Shown: positions 1 through 9,407 of the stretch, piece after piece
Numbering within the stretch: position 1 is the stretch's first letter
How the letters are laid out: each line of letters begins with the position of its first letter
Source: Lacinutrix mariniflava
Lineage (GTDB): Bacteria > Bacteroidota > Bacteroidia > Flavobacteriales > Flavobacteriaceae
Direction: 5' to 3'
Assembly: GCF_001418015.1 (NCBI RefSeq)
Contig: NZ_LIQG01000029.1
Location: 62,001-126,000, forward strand
DNA: 64,000 bases
Position numbers and translations under genes: made by a program
Notes under the pieces: model-generated
The model's database searches: none
The model's input: the letters and a program-made list of their open reading frames with translations, nothing else
What the model was told of the DNA's origin: nothing

Positions 1-407
1 TTCATTGTAATAGAAGCAGCATATTTACCATTGTTATATTTAATTTTTCCCTTTAAGAATTCTGGATCTAACATTTCTCCAAAAAATGAAGTTTTTAATT
101 TTAAATCTCTAGCGTCATTATTTGTAAATAATCCACTAACAGGAATAGAAAAACTTAGATTATTTAATGCTTCTTCAGGAGTTGCTCCAGATTTTTCTTC
201 AAATTTTAAAATATTAAATTGTCCTCCAACAGGTACTTTTTCTGTTGTTTTATAAGCAGTCCATTTTACAGAGGTACCTTCAGGTTTAACAACAAATTTT
301 GTTGTCTCTGCTACTACCTTTTCTGAGTCAGTAGTTTTAGTTTCATTTTTACAACTTGTAGTAAATGCTAAAACCGTTAAGAATGAGAGTAATACTATTT
401 TTTTCAT
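1..407 (-). CDS. YceI-like lipoprotein, C-terminus beyond window edge
   Basis: Partial gene. The start codon is at 407 and the frame stays open to base 1. The N-terminus MKKIVLLSFLTVLAFTTSC is a lipoprotein signal peptide with the lipidated Cys at residue 19. The following region (VVKPEGTSVKWTAYKTTEK, then a Phe/Gly-rich beta-strand pattern and a SIPVSGLFTNNDARD segment) resembles the YceI lipid-binding lipocalin-like fold, but only about 135 residues are visible. It lies 69 bp downstream of the VPS10-like gene on the same strand. The family call is moderate and the lipoprotein call is strong. Confidence 0.65.
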   Translation of the reverse strand, partial: MKKIVLLSFLTVLAFTTSCKNETKTTDSEKVVAETTKFVVKPEGTSVKWTAYKTTEKVPVGGQFNILKFEEKSGATPEEALNNLSFSIPVSGLFTNNDARDLKLKTSFFGEMLDPEFLKGKIKYNNGKYAASITM

Positions 408-476
408 GGTAATAATTAGTTTAAGTTTTAATTTAGAAAGTTAAGCTTATTAATAGTGTTTTGCAAGTAACTGTTG

Positions 477-3400
477 TTAATCTATTTTAAATTCTTTTAT
501 CTCTTTAAATTCTGAAATGCTTAGACTTTCAATTTTTATTTGATAAGATTTCCATTCGTCATTAAAAAATATATTTGTTTGTTTTAAAGCATCATTTAAA
601 GCCTTTTTTGCATGAGTTAAAAGAATGGTTTCTGTGCCAGTAATACCGTTTTTTCTTGAACTAATATAACTGCTCGCTTTATTTAATCTAGAGTTTACAG
701 TAGGTAGATTACTTCTTGTAATGCCTTGACGTTTGTCTTCTGTTCCGAAGAAAATAGCAAGCAATTCATCTATTTTTTTAATGCTATTTTTCGATGCTTT
801 TATTTCGTCTTTATAGTTTTCTTTATCTAAAGCGCTGAGGTCTTTTTTGTATTTTTCAGCAGACTTTTTACTTTCGGCTAATTGCTTTGTAGCATCAGCC
901 ATGGTCTGTCTTATTATTTCTATTTCTTTTAATGCTGAATAAATTTCGTTTGTACTTTCGGTAGAAACCTCAATTCGCGGATCGTCTTTAACAACAATTT
1001 GTTCTTCCGAAGTTAAATTACCATAATGCATCACAGCTTTATAAGATCCAGGTTTAACTGAAATACCACTAGGTTCATTAGTTCTTTTTCTTATTGATTT
1101 AGAAGGGTAATCGACACCTTTTTCTCGCAATCTCCAAGTCCAATTATATATTCCAGTAGAGTCTGGAGTTTTTTGTTTTATAGTTCTTATTAATTTATCG
1201 TTGTTATAAATTTTCATAGTAATTGAATCCCATTTTACTACATTTTCGTCGTCTTCAATTATCTCATCATTCTCTTTTTCATCATCCTTCTTTTCTTCTT
1301 TTTTAGTTTCATCAACCTTCACATAATATCTAAAACGTCCTCCAGAACCTCTATTGTCTCCAGAGTACATGGCATCACCACCAAAACGACTTCCTGTTGC
1401 TTGTTGGTAAGCTGCTTTGTAAGCAGTGGGAGGTGAGAAGAGTTCTAATTTTGTATTTGCTATTTCATGTCTTGCAATAGCGCGTAACGGTCTCAAATCG
1501 TCTAGAACCCATGCTGCACGACCAAAAGTACCAATCACTAAATCGTGTTCTCTTGGGTGAATTACCAAATCTTTTACAGGAACTGTTGGGAAGTTATTAG
1601 AATCCCATTTTGTCCATTTTTGTCCAGCATTTGTAGAAACATATAAACCATCATCTGTACCTAAAAAAAGTAGGTTTGGTTCTTCTAAATCTTCAACAAT
1701 AGATAAGGTATAACTTTTAACATCGTTAGCGTCTACAATGCGTTCCCAAGATTTTCCGTAATTTTTAGTTCGGTAAGCATAAGGTTCGAAATTAAAACGT
1801 CTGTAATCGTTTGCCACTAAAAGTGCTTCACCTTTTGCTTTATTACTCGCTTTTATTTGCACTATCCAACTGCCTTTTGGCAAGCCTTTTAAATTTTTAC
1901 TAACATCGTTCCATGTTTTTCCTCCATTTTGGGTAACATGTACACGTCCATCGTCGGTTCCCACCCAAAGCATATCTTTTTCAACAGGTGAAGGTTCAAT
2001 AACTAAAATTGTACAGTGGTTTTCTGCACCTGTAGCATCAATTGTAATTCCACCGCTATCGCGTTGTTTTAGTTTCTCAGGATTGTTGGTTGTTAAATCT
2101 GGAGAAATAACGGACCAAGTATCACCTTTATCGTTAGATTTATGTACAAACTGACTTCCGAAGTAAAGTGTTTTATTATTAAAAGGGTCTATGTTTATTG
2201 CCGAATTCCAATTAAAACGTAATTGAACTTCAGCATCTGGATGTGTTGGTTGTACACCATAATTATTACCTGTTTGCCAATCGTATCTGCTTACATAACC
2301 TTGCTGACTCATAGTCCAACCGTAACGAGAATCGTCTCGATCTGGAATGACATCAAAACCATCACCAAAACTTATTTCTTGCCAATAACTATTTCTTATG
2401 CCTTGAGCTTTCCAAACATAAGCAGGTCCTCGCCAAGATCCATTGTCTTGCATGCCACCATAAACGTTATAAGGAAACTCGTTATCTACATTAATATGAT
2501 AAAATTGAGCCACAGGCATATTACCAATAAAACGCCAAGTTTTACCACCATCTTTTGTAATATTCATACCACCATCGTTACCATCAATCATGAAATTTCC
2601 ATTTTCAGGATGAATCCACCACGCATGATGATCTGGATGTACACCATTACTCACACCATAAGCAGGCATTAATTGTTTAAAGTTTTTGCCACCATCTTCA
2701 CTCACATTAATGTAAGTAAACACAGAATACACGCGATTTTCATTTTGTGGATCTACATATATTTCAGAGTAGTAAAACGGTCTGTTTCCAATATCGCTCT
2801 TATCGTTAATTTTTTTCCAACTAAAACCACCATCTTCACTTTTGTACAATGCGTTCTTTTTTGCTTCAACTAAAGCATAAATTATATTTGGTTTATTGGG
2901 AGCAATGGCAACACCAATTCTGCCTAGTTCTCCTTTAGGGAAACCTTCTTTTTCTGTAATTTTTTTCCATGTTTTTCCACCATCGTGAGTAATATGTAAA
3001 CCAGAACCTTTTCCTCCAGAATTAAAAAACCAAGGCTCACGTTTGTGTTCCCAAAGCGTTGCAATTAATTTGTTTGGATTTGTTGGATCCATAACTAAAT
3101 CTGCTGCGCCAGTTTTATTATTAGCGAATAGAATTTTAGTCCAAGTTTCTCCGCCATTTATGGTTTTGTAAACACCACGTTCACTATGTTCTCCCCAAGG
3201 ACTACCTATTGCCGCTGCGTAAACAACATTTGGGTTTGTTGGGTCTATTACAACACGATGTATGTGTCGTGTTTTTTCTAAACCCATAGATTTCCAGCTT
3301 CTTCCGGCATCTAAAGATTTGTAAATACCATAACCTCCATTTAAACTGTTTCTAGGGTTACCTTCGCCTGTACCAACCCAAATAACACTCGGGTTAGATT

Positions 3401-3680
3401 GTTGTATGGCAACTGCACCAACCGATGCTGTTACTTCTTTATCGAAAATAGGTTCCCATTTTATACCACCAGAAGTCGATTTCCATAAACCACCAGAAGC
3501 AGTACCAACGTACATAATATCAGGATTGCTATGCACAGCATCAATAGCTGTTACACGACCAGACATTCCGCCTGGACCAATATTTCTTGGTTTCATATTT
3601 TTTACTAAATCCATAGAGAAGTCTTGCGAAAACGCTGTGAAAGAGAGAAGTAATAAAAGTAGGAAGGATAGTTTTTTCAT
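477..3680 (-). CDS. Secreted VPS10/BNR-repeat protein (sortilin-like beta-propeller)
   Basis: About 1067 residues. I chose the internal Met whose codon ends at 3680 because it begins a clean signal peptide (KKLSFLLLLLLSFTAFSQ); an upstream Met at 3716 would bury it. The body holds about ten BNR/Asp-box-like motifs (for example SLDAGRSW, INGGETW, HDGGKTW, EDGGFSW, KDGGKTW, QNGGKTW), which form beta-propeller blades as in VPS10/sortilin and BNR glycosidase-like proteins. The C-terminal third has an acidic Lys/Glu/Asp-rich stretch and a helical, probably coiled-coil, region. Proteins of this kind are common in Bacteroidota and often labelled glycosyl hydrolase. No catalytic residues can be assigned, so the substrate is unknown. 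Confidence 0.8.
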   Translation of the reverse strand: MKKLSFLLLLLLSFTAFSQDFSMDLVKNMKPRNIGPGGMSGRVTAIDAVHSNPDIMYVGTASGGLWKSTSGGIKWEPIFDKEVTASVGAVAIQQSNPSVIWVGTGEGNPRNSLNGGYGIYKSLDAGRSWKSMGLEKTRHIHRVVIDPTNPNVVYAAAIGSPWGEHSERGVYKTINGGETWTKILFANNKTGAADLVMDPTNPNKLIATLWEHKREPWFFNSGGKGSGLHITHDGGKTWKKITEKEGFPKGELGRIGVAIAPNKPNIIYALVEAKKNALYKSEDGGFSWKKINDKSDIGNRPFYYSEIYVDPQNENRVYSVFTYINVSEDGGKNFKQLMPAYGVSNGVHPDHHAWWIHPENGNFMIDGNDGGMNITKDGGKTWRFIGNMPVAQFYHINVDNEFPYNVYGGMQDNGSWRGPAYVWKAQGIRNSYWQEISFGDGFDVIPDRDDSRYGWTMSQQGYVSRYDWQTGNNYGVQPTHPDAEVQLRFNWNSAINIDPFNNKTLYFGSQFVHKSNDKGDTWSVISPDLTTNNPEKLKQRDSGGITIDATGAENHCTILVIEPSPVEKDMLWVGTDDGRVHVTQNGGKTWNDVSKNLKGLPKGSWIVQIKASNKAKGEALLVANDYRRFNFEPYAYRTKNYGKSWERIVDANDVKSYTLSIVEDLEEPNLLFLGTDDGLYVSTNAGQKWTKWDSNNFPTVPVKDLVIHPREHDLVIGTFGRAAWVLDDLRPLRAIARHEIANTKLELFSPPTAYKAAYQQATGSRFGGDAMYSGDNRGSGGRFRYYVKVDETKKEEKKDDEKENDEIIEDDENVVKWDSITMKIYNNDKLIRTIKQKTPDSTGIYNWTWRLREKGVDYPSKSIRKRTNEPSGISVKPGSYKAVMHYGNLTSEEQIVVKDDPRIEVSTESTNEIYSALKEIEIIRQTMADATKQLAESKKSAEKYKKDLSALDKENYKDEIKASKNSIKKIDELLAIFFGTEDKRQGITRSNLPTVNSRLNKASSYISSRKNGITGTETILLTHAKKALNDALKQTNIFFNDEWKSYQIKIESLSISEFKEIKEFKID

Positions 3681-3777
3681 TTTTGGTAAATTAGTTTGTA
3701 TAAAGTTAAGAAACATAATCTTAAATAGATGTTAAGAGGTTTATTTAGACGCTATTTTGTCGTATTTTTATAGTGCA

Positions 3778-4905
3778 ATGAAAAAAGAAAAAATACACAA
3801 AAAAGGTTTCGTTTTTAAACAATACGAAGCACCTTCGCAATCACCTTTCGAAAAGCTTTTCGATATCTTTAAAGAGCTCATTACGCATACTTCAGGAGAT
3901 TTTGACGAAGCTATAGATTGGTTAAAAGAATTAGATAAGGAGTATAAGTTAACGACTCCAGAGTACACCATCGACGATTTTATAGAAGACCTAAAAGCAA
4001 AAGGCTATATAAGAGACGAAATAAAACCAGATGGTAAAAAAGGAACAGGTATTACCGCCAAAACGGAACGTGCCATTAGACAATCTGCATTAGATCAAAT
4101 TTTTGGGAACATAAAACGTAGTGGTTCGGGAAACCACAAAAGTAAAGGTGTTGGCATAGGCGATGAGCACACAGGCGATTTTAGAAATTATCAATTTGGT
4201 GATAGTATGGATAAAGTGTCCATGACCGAAAGCCTTCGTAACGCCCAAATTAATAACGGTATTGGTGATTTTAGATTAACCGAAGATGATTTGGTAGTGG
4301 AAGAAACTACACACAAATCGCAAATGAGTACTATTTTAATGATAGATATTAGCCATAGTATGATTTTGTATGGTGAAGATCGTATTACACCTGCCAAAAA
4401 AGTTGCTATGGCTTTAGCTGAATTAATTACCACACGCTATCCAAAAGATACCTTAGATATTTTAGTTTTTGGTAACGATGCTTGGCCTATTAAAATTAAA
4501 GATTTACCATATTTAAATGTTGGTCCATACCATACAAATACTGTTGCAGGTTTACAATTAGCAATGGATTTATTACGAAGAAAACGTAATACCAATAAGC
4601 AAATTTTTATGATAACCGATGGAAAGCCAAGTTGCTTAAAATTACCAGACGGCACGTATTATAAAGACAGTAATGGTTTAAATCCATACATCACAAATAA
4701 GTGTTACGCACAAGCACAGCAAGCCAGGAAATTGCACATACCCATTACTACATTTATGATTGCTCAAGATCCGTATTTACAGCAATTTGTAGAAGAGTTT
4801 ACAAAAGCAAACCAAGGAAAAGCATTTTATACAGGCTTAAAAGGTTTAGGTGAAATGATTTTTGAAGATTACGAAACAAATAGAAAAAAGAGAATTAAAG
4901 GATAA
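3778..4905 (+). CDS. VWA-domain protein, partner of MoxR ATPase
   Basis: 375 residues from the ATG at 3778; a TTG at 3757 would add seven residues with no support. The C-terminal half is a von Willebrand A domain with the MIDAS motif DISHS near residue 189 and the later MITDGKPS segment, which together bind a divalent metal. The N-terminal half is charged and helical. It is followed 164 bp later on the same strand by a MoxR-type AAA+ ATPase, the usual genetic partner. Such pairs act as chaperone-like complexes that insert metals or remodel proteins. The client is not apparent here. Confidence 0.85.
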   Translation: MKKEKIHKKGFVFKQYEAPSQSPFEKLFDIFKELITHTSGDFDEAIDWLKELDKEYKLTTPEYTIDDFIEDLKAKGYIRDEIKPDGKKGTGITAKTERAIRQSALDQIFGNIKRSGSGNHKSKGVGIGDEHTGDFRNYQFGDSMDKVSMTESLRNAQINNGIGDFRLTEDDLVVEETTHKSQMSTILMIDISHSMILYGEDRITPAKKVAMALAELITTRYPKDTLDILVFGNDAWPIKIKDLPYLNVGPYHTNTVAGLQLAMDLLRRKRNTNKQIFMITDGKPSCLKLPDGTYYKDSNGLNPYITNKCYAQAQQARKLHIPITTFMIAQDPYLQQFVEEFTKANQGKAFYTGLKGLGEMIFEDYETNRKKRIKG

Positions 4906-4912
4906 TATTATA

Positions 4913-4955
4913 GTGAAAAGTTATGAGTGAAAAGTTATGAGTGAAAAGTGAAAAG
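4913..4955. repeat. 14-bp tandem repeat between VWA and MoxR genes
   Basis: The unit GTGAAAAGTTATGA occurs twice in tandem (4913-4940), followed by two overlapping GTGAAAAG half-units (4941-4955). It lies just after the VWA stop codon. No gene is visible in it. Confidence 0.75.
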
Positions 4956-4993
4956 ATTCTCACTCCAATTAATAAAAAAAGATAAAAGAGCAT

Positions 4994-5058
4994 AGAAAAG
5001 AGAGAATAGAGTAGACGTATTGCTAAGTCTATTTTCTTTAATCTATTATCTCTTTTCT
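4994..5058 (+). repeat. Long imperfect inverted repeat upstream of MoxR gene
   Basis: The arm at 4994-5013 (AGAAAAGAGAGAATAGAGTA) pairs with 5039-5058 at 18 of 20 positions. TAGAC/GTCTA at 5012-5016 and 5027-5031 can extend the hairpin inward. It ends 11 bp before the ATG at 5070, so it would sit in the 5' leader. The sequence is low-complexity A/G versus T/C, which weakens any functional claim. Confidence 0.6.
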
Positions 5059-5069
5059 AAAAAATAGAT

Positions 5070-6536
5070 ATGAAAATAGAAAACATAAAAACTTTAGGCG
5101 ATTTAAAAAAAGCTGGATATAAAAGCAAATCGATTAAAGACGAATTAAGAGATAATTTAATTGAAAAAATAAAAAATAAAGAAACCACGTTTGAAGGTGT
5201 TCATGGATATGAAAATACTGTAATACCTGAGTTAGAGCGTGCCATTTTATCAAGACATAATATTAACTTGTTAGGTTTACGTGGTCAAGCAAAAACACGT
5301 CTAGCACGTTTAATGCTTAATTTGTTAGATGAAAATATTCCTTTAGTTGAAGGTAGTGAAATTAACGACGATCCATTACAGCCAATTTCACGTTTTGCTA
5401 TTGAATTGATTAAAGAAAAAGGTGATGACACACCAATTACTTGGTTACATAGAAGCGATCGTTTTGCTGAGAAATTAGCAACACCAGATGTAACGGTTGC
5501 AGATCTTATAGGTGATGTAGATCCAATAAAAGCAGCAAATTTAAAACTTAGTTATGCAGATGATCGTGTAATTCATTACGGAATGATACCAAGAGCAAAC
5601 CGTTGTATTTTTGTTATAAATGAGTTGCCCGATTTGCAAGCCAGAATACAAGTGGCTTTATTTAATATTTTACAGGAAGGCGATATTCAAATTCGTGGTT
5701 TTAAATTACGATTGAACCTAGATATGCAATTTGTATTTACTGCTAATCCTGAAGATTATACCAATAGAGGAAGTATTGTTACACCTTTAAAAGATAGAAT
5801 TGGCTCGCAAATTTTAACACATTATCCAACAGATATTGAAACAGCAAAACTAATTACAGAGCAAGAAGCTAATTTAGATAAAACACAATCTGAAGCAATA
5901 CAAGTACCAGAACTAGCTAAAGATTTACTAGAGCAAATTGTTTTCGAAGCGCGTGAAAGCGAATATATAGATGCTAAAAGTGGTGTGAGTGCACGTTTAA
6001 GTATTACTGCTTACCAAAACCTTTTAAGTACTGCCGAATTGCGATCTCTAAAATCTGGAGATGAAAATACAATGGTACGTTTAAGTGATTTTCTTGGTAT
6101 TATTCCAGCAATAACAGGAAAAGTAGAATTGGTTTACGAAGGTGAACAGGAAGGAGCAGCACAAGTGGCTTTTAAATTAATTGGTGAAGCTGTACAGAGT
6201 TTATTTCCTGAGTTCTTCCCAGAGATTGAAAAACTAAAAAAGCAAGAAGACGAAAGCCCTTATGACGATATTGTATCATGGTTTTTTAATAATCGTGATG
6301 GTTTTGAGTTATTAGACGATTTAAGAGATAAAGAGTACAAGGCCTTATTAGATGCCGTAACACCTTTAGATGATTTATTGGCAGAATACCAACCAAATCT
6401 AGCAAAAGAAGAAAGCTATTTTATTAAAGAGTTTGTGCTTTGGGGATTAGTGCAATATAAACAATTAAGTAAGTATAGATTTACCGAAGGCATTCAGTTT
6501 AAAGATCCTTATGGTAGTTTTATAAGCGGAATATAA
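5070..6536 (+). CDS. MoxR-type AAA+ ATPase (magnesium-chelatase-like)
   Basis: 488 residues. A Walker A-like loop, GLRGQAKTRLAR, is near residues 68-79, and a Walker B-like strand, CIFVINELPDLQAR, is near residues 180-193. A sensor-1-like FTANPEDYTNRG segment follows, as in MoxR/magnesium chelatase subunit I ATPases. The C-terminal 200 residues are helical and carry no obvious second enzyme. It follows the VWA gene on the same strand. By family knowledge the ATPase and VWA protein form a remodelling complex. The assignment to AAA+ is firm; the specific client is unknown. Confidence 0.85.
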   Translation: MKIENIKTLGDLKKAGYKSKSIKDELRDNLIEKIKNKETTFEGVHGYENTVIPELERAILSRHNINLLGLRGQAKTRLARLMLNLLDENIPLVEGSEINDDPLQPISRFAIELIKEKGDDTPITWLHRSDRFAEKLATPDVTVADLIGDVDPIKAANLKLSYADDRVIHYGMIPRANRCIFVINELPDLQARIQVALFNILQEGDIQIRGFKLRLNLDMQFVFTANPEDYTNRGSIVTPLKDRIGSQILTHYPTDIETAKLITEQEANLDKTQSEAIQVPELAKDLLEQIVFEARESEYIDAKSGVSARLSITAYQNLLSTAELRSLKSGDENTMVRLSDFLGIIPAITGKVELVYEGEQEGAAQVAFKLIGEAVQSLFPEFFPEIEKLKKQEDESPYDDIVSWFFNNRDGFELLDDLRDKEYKALLDAVTPLDDLLAEYQPNLAKEESYFIKEFVLWGLVQYKQLSKYRFTEGIQFKDPYGSFISGI

Positions 6537-6568
6537 CAGATTATTTGTTTGTTTATTTTATTGTTGAG

Positions 6569-6610
6569 AAAAGTGTCTGAAAATTAATTTTTTAGGCACT
6601 TTTCTTTTTT
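6569..6610 (+). terminator. Rho-independent terminator after MoxR gene
   Basis: AAAAGTG at 6569-6575 pairs with CACTTTT at 6597-6603. The stem continues inward with wobbles to a 5-nt loop (6584-6588) and is followed by T-rich sequence. It lies 33 bp after the MoxR stop. Confidence 0.7.
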
Positions 6611-6729
6611 ATAAATATATTTACATAAACGAATTATAAAACTTGTTCGTTAATTTAATATTTTTTTATAATAGTCCTTTTATTACATTTTCACGTATAT
6701 ATTAAGAACCAAAATAGATTACCCCAAAT

Positions 6730-8130
6730 ATGAAAAACCTTTACACCTTAACTTTGTTTGCCTACTTTTTATTTTTGTTAACTACCAATGCTCAAATAAA
6801 TGCAATTAACTTTGAGAATATTAACTATCAATACGGAACGCAACCAACAAACGTTCTAGAAAATGATGTTTATGATGTTTATGTTTCGTGGAGAAATACT
6901 TTTGCAGTAGACTGTAATAATGGACGTTACCGTATAAAATTCGATAGTCCCAACGAAAACCAAACGGTGTCTGAAGGTATAGCTTATGGTATGCTGTTGT
7001 CTGCATATGCAAACGATAAAGAGTTGTTTGATGGCTTGTGGTTATTCTATCAAGATTTTTTAAACGCAAATGGTGTTATGAATTGGAAAATAGAAGGTTG
7101 CACTACCGTTATAGGGAACAATGGTGCAACGGATGCAGAGTTAGATGCTGCCTATGCTTTAATTGTTGCTGATAAGAAATGGCAAAGTACAGGAACAATT
7201 AATTATGAAAATGATGCGTTGTCTTTAATAAATATAATTAAAGCACACGAAATAGAAAATGGAACTTTTGTTTTAAAGCCAGGTGATGCTTGGGGAGGAA
7301 GTAATGCTACTAATCCATCTTATTTAGCACCAGGTTATTTTAGAGCATTTGGTGTTTACTCAAACGATACTGCATTCTGGAATGCTGTAGCTAATAAAAG
7401 TTATACTATTTTAAATGCAAATCTTTCAGAAAATAATGCCAGTTACAATTTGGTTTCAGATTGGAGTAAAGCAGATGGAACATATTCTAGTGAAACATCA
7501 TGGGCTTACGATCAAGGACACTCATATTATTATGATGCTGCACGTACGCCATGGCGAATGGCTATAGATTATGTTTGGTATGGAGATACTGAAGCAGCTA
7601 GTTATAATCAATTATGTATAGATTTTGTGAATGCGCAAGGTGGATTTAACCAAATTTATCCCGGTTATTCACAAGCAGGTGTAGCAATAAATACAACGTA
7701 CAAAGATCCTACTTTTACAGGAGCTTATTCATCTGCAGCAATGACTTCAACAAATCAATCGTTTGTAAATAATGGTTATACCGAATTAAAAAATCAACCT
7801 ACAACTGCTTATTTTGGAGCGACTTTAAGGGCTATTTATATGTTCGCATTATCAGGAAATATGTATAATGCTTTAGATAATAATACATTAAGTGTAAGTA
7901 GTACTTCTCAGAATGCATTTAAAATATTTCCTAATCCTGTTTTAGATTTTTTAAACATTTCTTTTAAAAATTATGATGAAAGAAAACTTACTTTTTATTC
8001 AATAAGTGGACAAAAATTAATTTTAAAAACAGTCAATGCTTTAGAAACAAAATTGGATTTAAGTGAATTAAATTCGGGTGTTTATTTTTTAAATATTGAA
8101 AATGAAACTTTTAAAATTATTAAATCATAA
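6730..8130 (+). CDS. Glycoside hydrolase family 8 (endoglucanase/xylanase-like) with T9SS sorting domain
   Basis: 466 residues. A signal peptide covers about residues 1-22 (ending LLTTNAQ). The GH8 catalytic (alpha/alpha)6 domain covers about residues 30-385. It contains VSEGIAYGMLLSA, whose Glu82 fits the catalytic acid, and NGATDAELDAAYAL, with Asp135 in the conserved GH8 position. The last 75 residues form a T9SS type A sorting domain (KIFPNPVLDFLNISF ... GVYFLNIENETFKIIKS). It should therefore be exported through the outer membrane and hydrolyse a beta-linked glucan or xylan. The substrate cannot be told from sequence alone. It is monocistronic with a terminator upstream, and the convergent hydrolase gene begins 9 bp after its stop. 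Confidence 0.88.
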   Translation: MKNLYTLTLFAYFLFLLTTNAQINAINFENINYQYGTQPTNVLENDVYDVYVSWRNTFAVDCNNGRYRIKFDSPNENQTVSEGIAYGMLLSAYANDKELFDGLWLFYQDFLNANGVMNWKIEGCTTVIGNNGATDAELDAAYALIVADKKWQSTGTINYENDALSLINIIKAHEIENGTFVLKPGDAWGGSNATNPSYLAPGYFRAFGVYSNDTAFWNAVANKSYTILNANLSENNASYNLVSDWSKADGTYSSETSWAYDQGHSYYYDAARTPWRMAIDYVWYGDTEAASYNQLCIDFVNAQGGFNQIYPGYSQAGVAINTTYKDPTFTGAYSSAAMTSTNQSFVNNGYTELKNQPTTAYFGATLRAIYMFALSGNMYNALDNNTLSVSSTSQNAFKIFPNPVLDFLNISFKNYDERKLTFYSISGQKLILKTVNALETKLDLSELNSGVYFLNIENETFKIIKS

Positions 8131-8139
8131 TAAAGAAAA

Positions 8140-9351
8140 TTAAACCAATTTGGTAACGACTTCAATATCGCTATGCAGTGTTTTATGTACAGGGCATTTG
8201 TCTGCAATTTGAAGAATACGTTCCTTTTGTTTATCGTCTAAGTTTCCTTTTAATTGTATTTCTCTATTAAATGTATCGACTTTAATCTCTTTGTTTTCTC
8301 CGTTTTCAACAATTTGCTTAGCAACTTTCGTATGCGATGTATGCACTTGAATATTTTCTAAATTCCAACCTTTACGTTTGGTATACATTTGAACAGTCAT
8401 TGCAGTACAAGCAGATAAGCCAGCAGAAACCAATTCATAAGGCGAAGGACCAAAATCGTTACCACCATAGCTTGTAGGCTCGTCTGCCATCATAGTGTGA
8501 TTTCCAACCGTCATTTGTGTTGTAAAACCATCTTCTGCGTCTAAACTAGCTACAGCTTGATGAGACGTAGAAATAGTTTCAGTTTTAGGAATAGATATAT
8601 AACGTTTTGCCCAAGTAGCAATAACACTTCCAACATAGATAGAATCTTCCTTGCTCATCAGTAGATGATCTGCTCCATCAAGAGAAACAAAACTTTTAGG
8701 ATGTCTTGCAGCAAGGTAGATCTCTTCAGCATTTTCAATACCAACGGTGGTATCTTGTGGAGAATGCATTACTAATAATGCTTTACGTAAGTTTTTAGCA
8801 ACATCTGGTAAAGACTTAGTTTCTATATCATCTAAAAATTGTTTCTTAATTGTAAATGGTCTTCCGCCAATATTAACGTTAGCTTTTCCTGTCGTTTTAA
8901 TTTCTTCAACACTACTATGTATTAAATGCTGAACATGTTTTGGGTTAGAAGGCGCACCAACTGTTGCTACTGCTTTTACAGTTTCAATTTCTGATGCCGC
9001 AAAAATAGCAGCTGCACCACCTAACGAATGTCCAATTAATAGAGTAGGAGCAGTATAGTTTTCTTTTAAATAATTTGATGCACTAATTAAATCTTCCACA
9101 TTTCCTGAAAAATTAGTGTTTTCAAAATCACCTTCACTTTCACCTAAACCAGTAAAATCGAAACGTAAGACTCCAAAGCCATTAGACGTTAATTCACGCG
9201 TAATATTTTTTACTGCAGATAAGTTTTTATTGCAAGTAAAACAATGTGCAAAAATAGCAAAGTTATGAGGGTGTTGATTTATAGGAAGTTCTAATCTGCC
9301 TACTAATTGTTGTCCTTCAGCGTTTGTGAAATTTACTTTTTGAATATTCAT
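8140..9351 (-). CDS. Bifunctional alpha/beta hydrolase - OsmC-family protein
   Basis: 403 residues in two domains. Residues about 1-255 are an alpha/beta hydrolase with the nucleophile elbow LIGHSLGG near residue 106 and a late His in GADHLL. Residues about 265-403 are OsmC/YhfA-like, with the two reactive cysteines in SACTAMTVQMY and KCPVHKTL. OsmC proteins reduce organic hydroperoxides through this Cys pair. The fusion is seen in other bacteria and suggests detoxification coupled to ester or thioester cleavage. It is transcribed away from the WYL/M1 region and convergent with the GH8 gene. Confidence 0.88.
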   Translation of the reverse strand: MNIQKVNFTNAEGQQLVGRLELPINQHPHNFAIFAHCFTCNKNLSAVKNITRELTSNGFGVLRFDFTGLGESEGDFENTNFSGNVEDLISASNYLKENYTAPTLLIGHSLGGAAAIFAASEIETVKAVATVGAPSNPKHVQHLIHSSVEEIKTTGKANVNIGGRPFTIKKQFLDDIETKSLPDVAKNLRKALLVMHSPQDTTVGIENAEEIYLAARHPKSFVSLDGADHLLMSKEDSIYVGSVIATWAKRYISIPKTETISTSHQAVASLDAEDGFTTQMTVGNHTMMADEPTSYGGNDFGPSPYELVSAGLSACTAMTVQMYTKRKGWNLENIQVHTSHTKVAKQIVENGENKEIKVDTFNREIQLKGNLDDKQKERILQIADKCPVHKTLHSDIEVVTKLV

Positions 9352-9407
9352 TTAGATGGTTTTTTTATTCAGTCGAAAAATATTTGAAGCCTTTCAAAAT
9401 AAAGAAA

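Noticed and set aside
2223-2873. Open frames on the plus strand opposite the VPS10/BNR gene
   Set aside because: They lie inside a well-supported coding gene on the other strand, lack any domain, and have amino-acid make-up typical of antisense frames.
4913-4955. Tandem repeats as a CRISPR array
   Set aside because: Units are 14 bp with no unique spacers and no cas genes.
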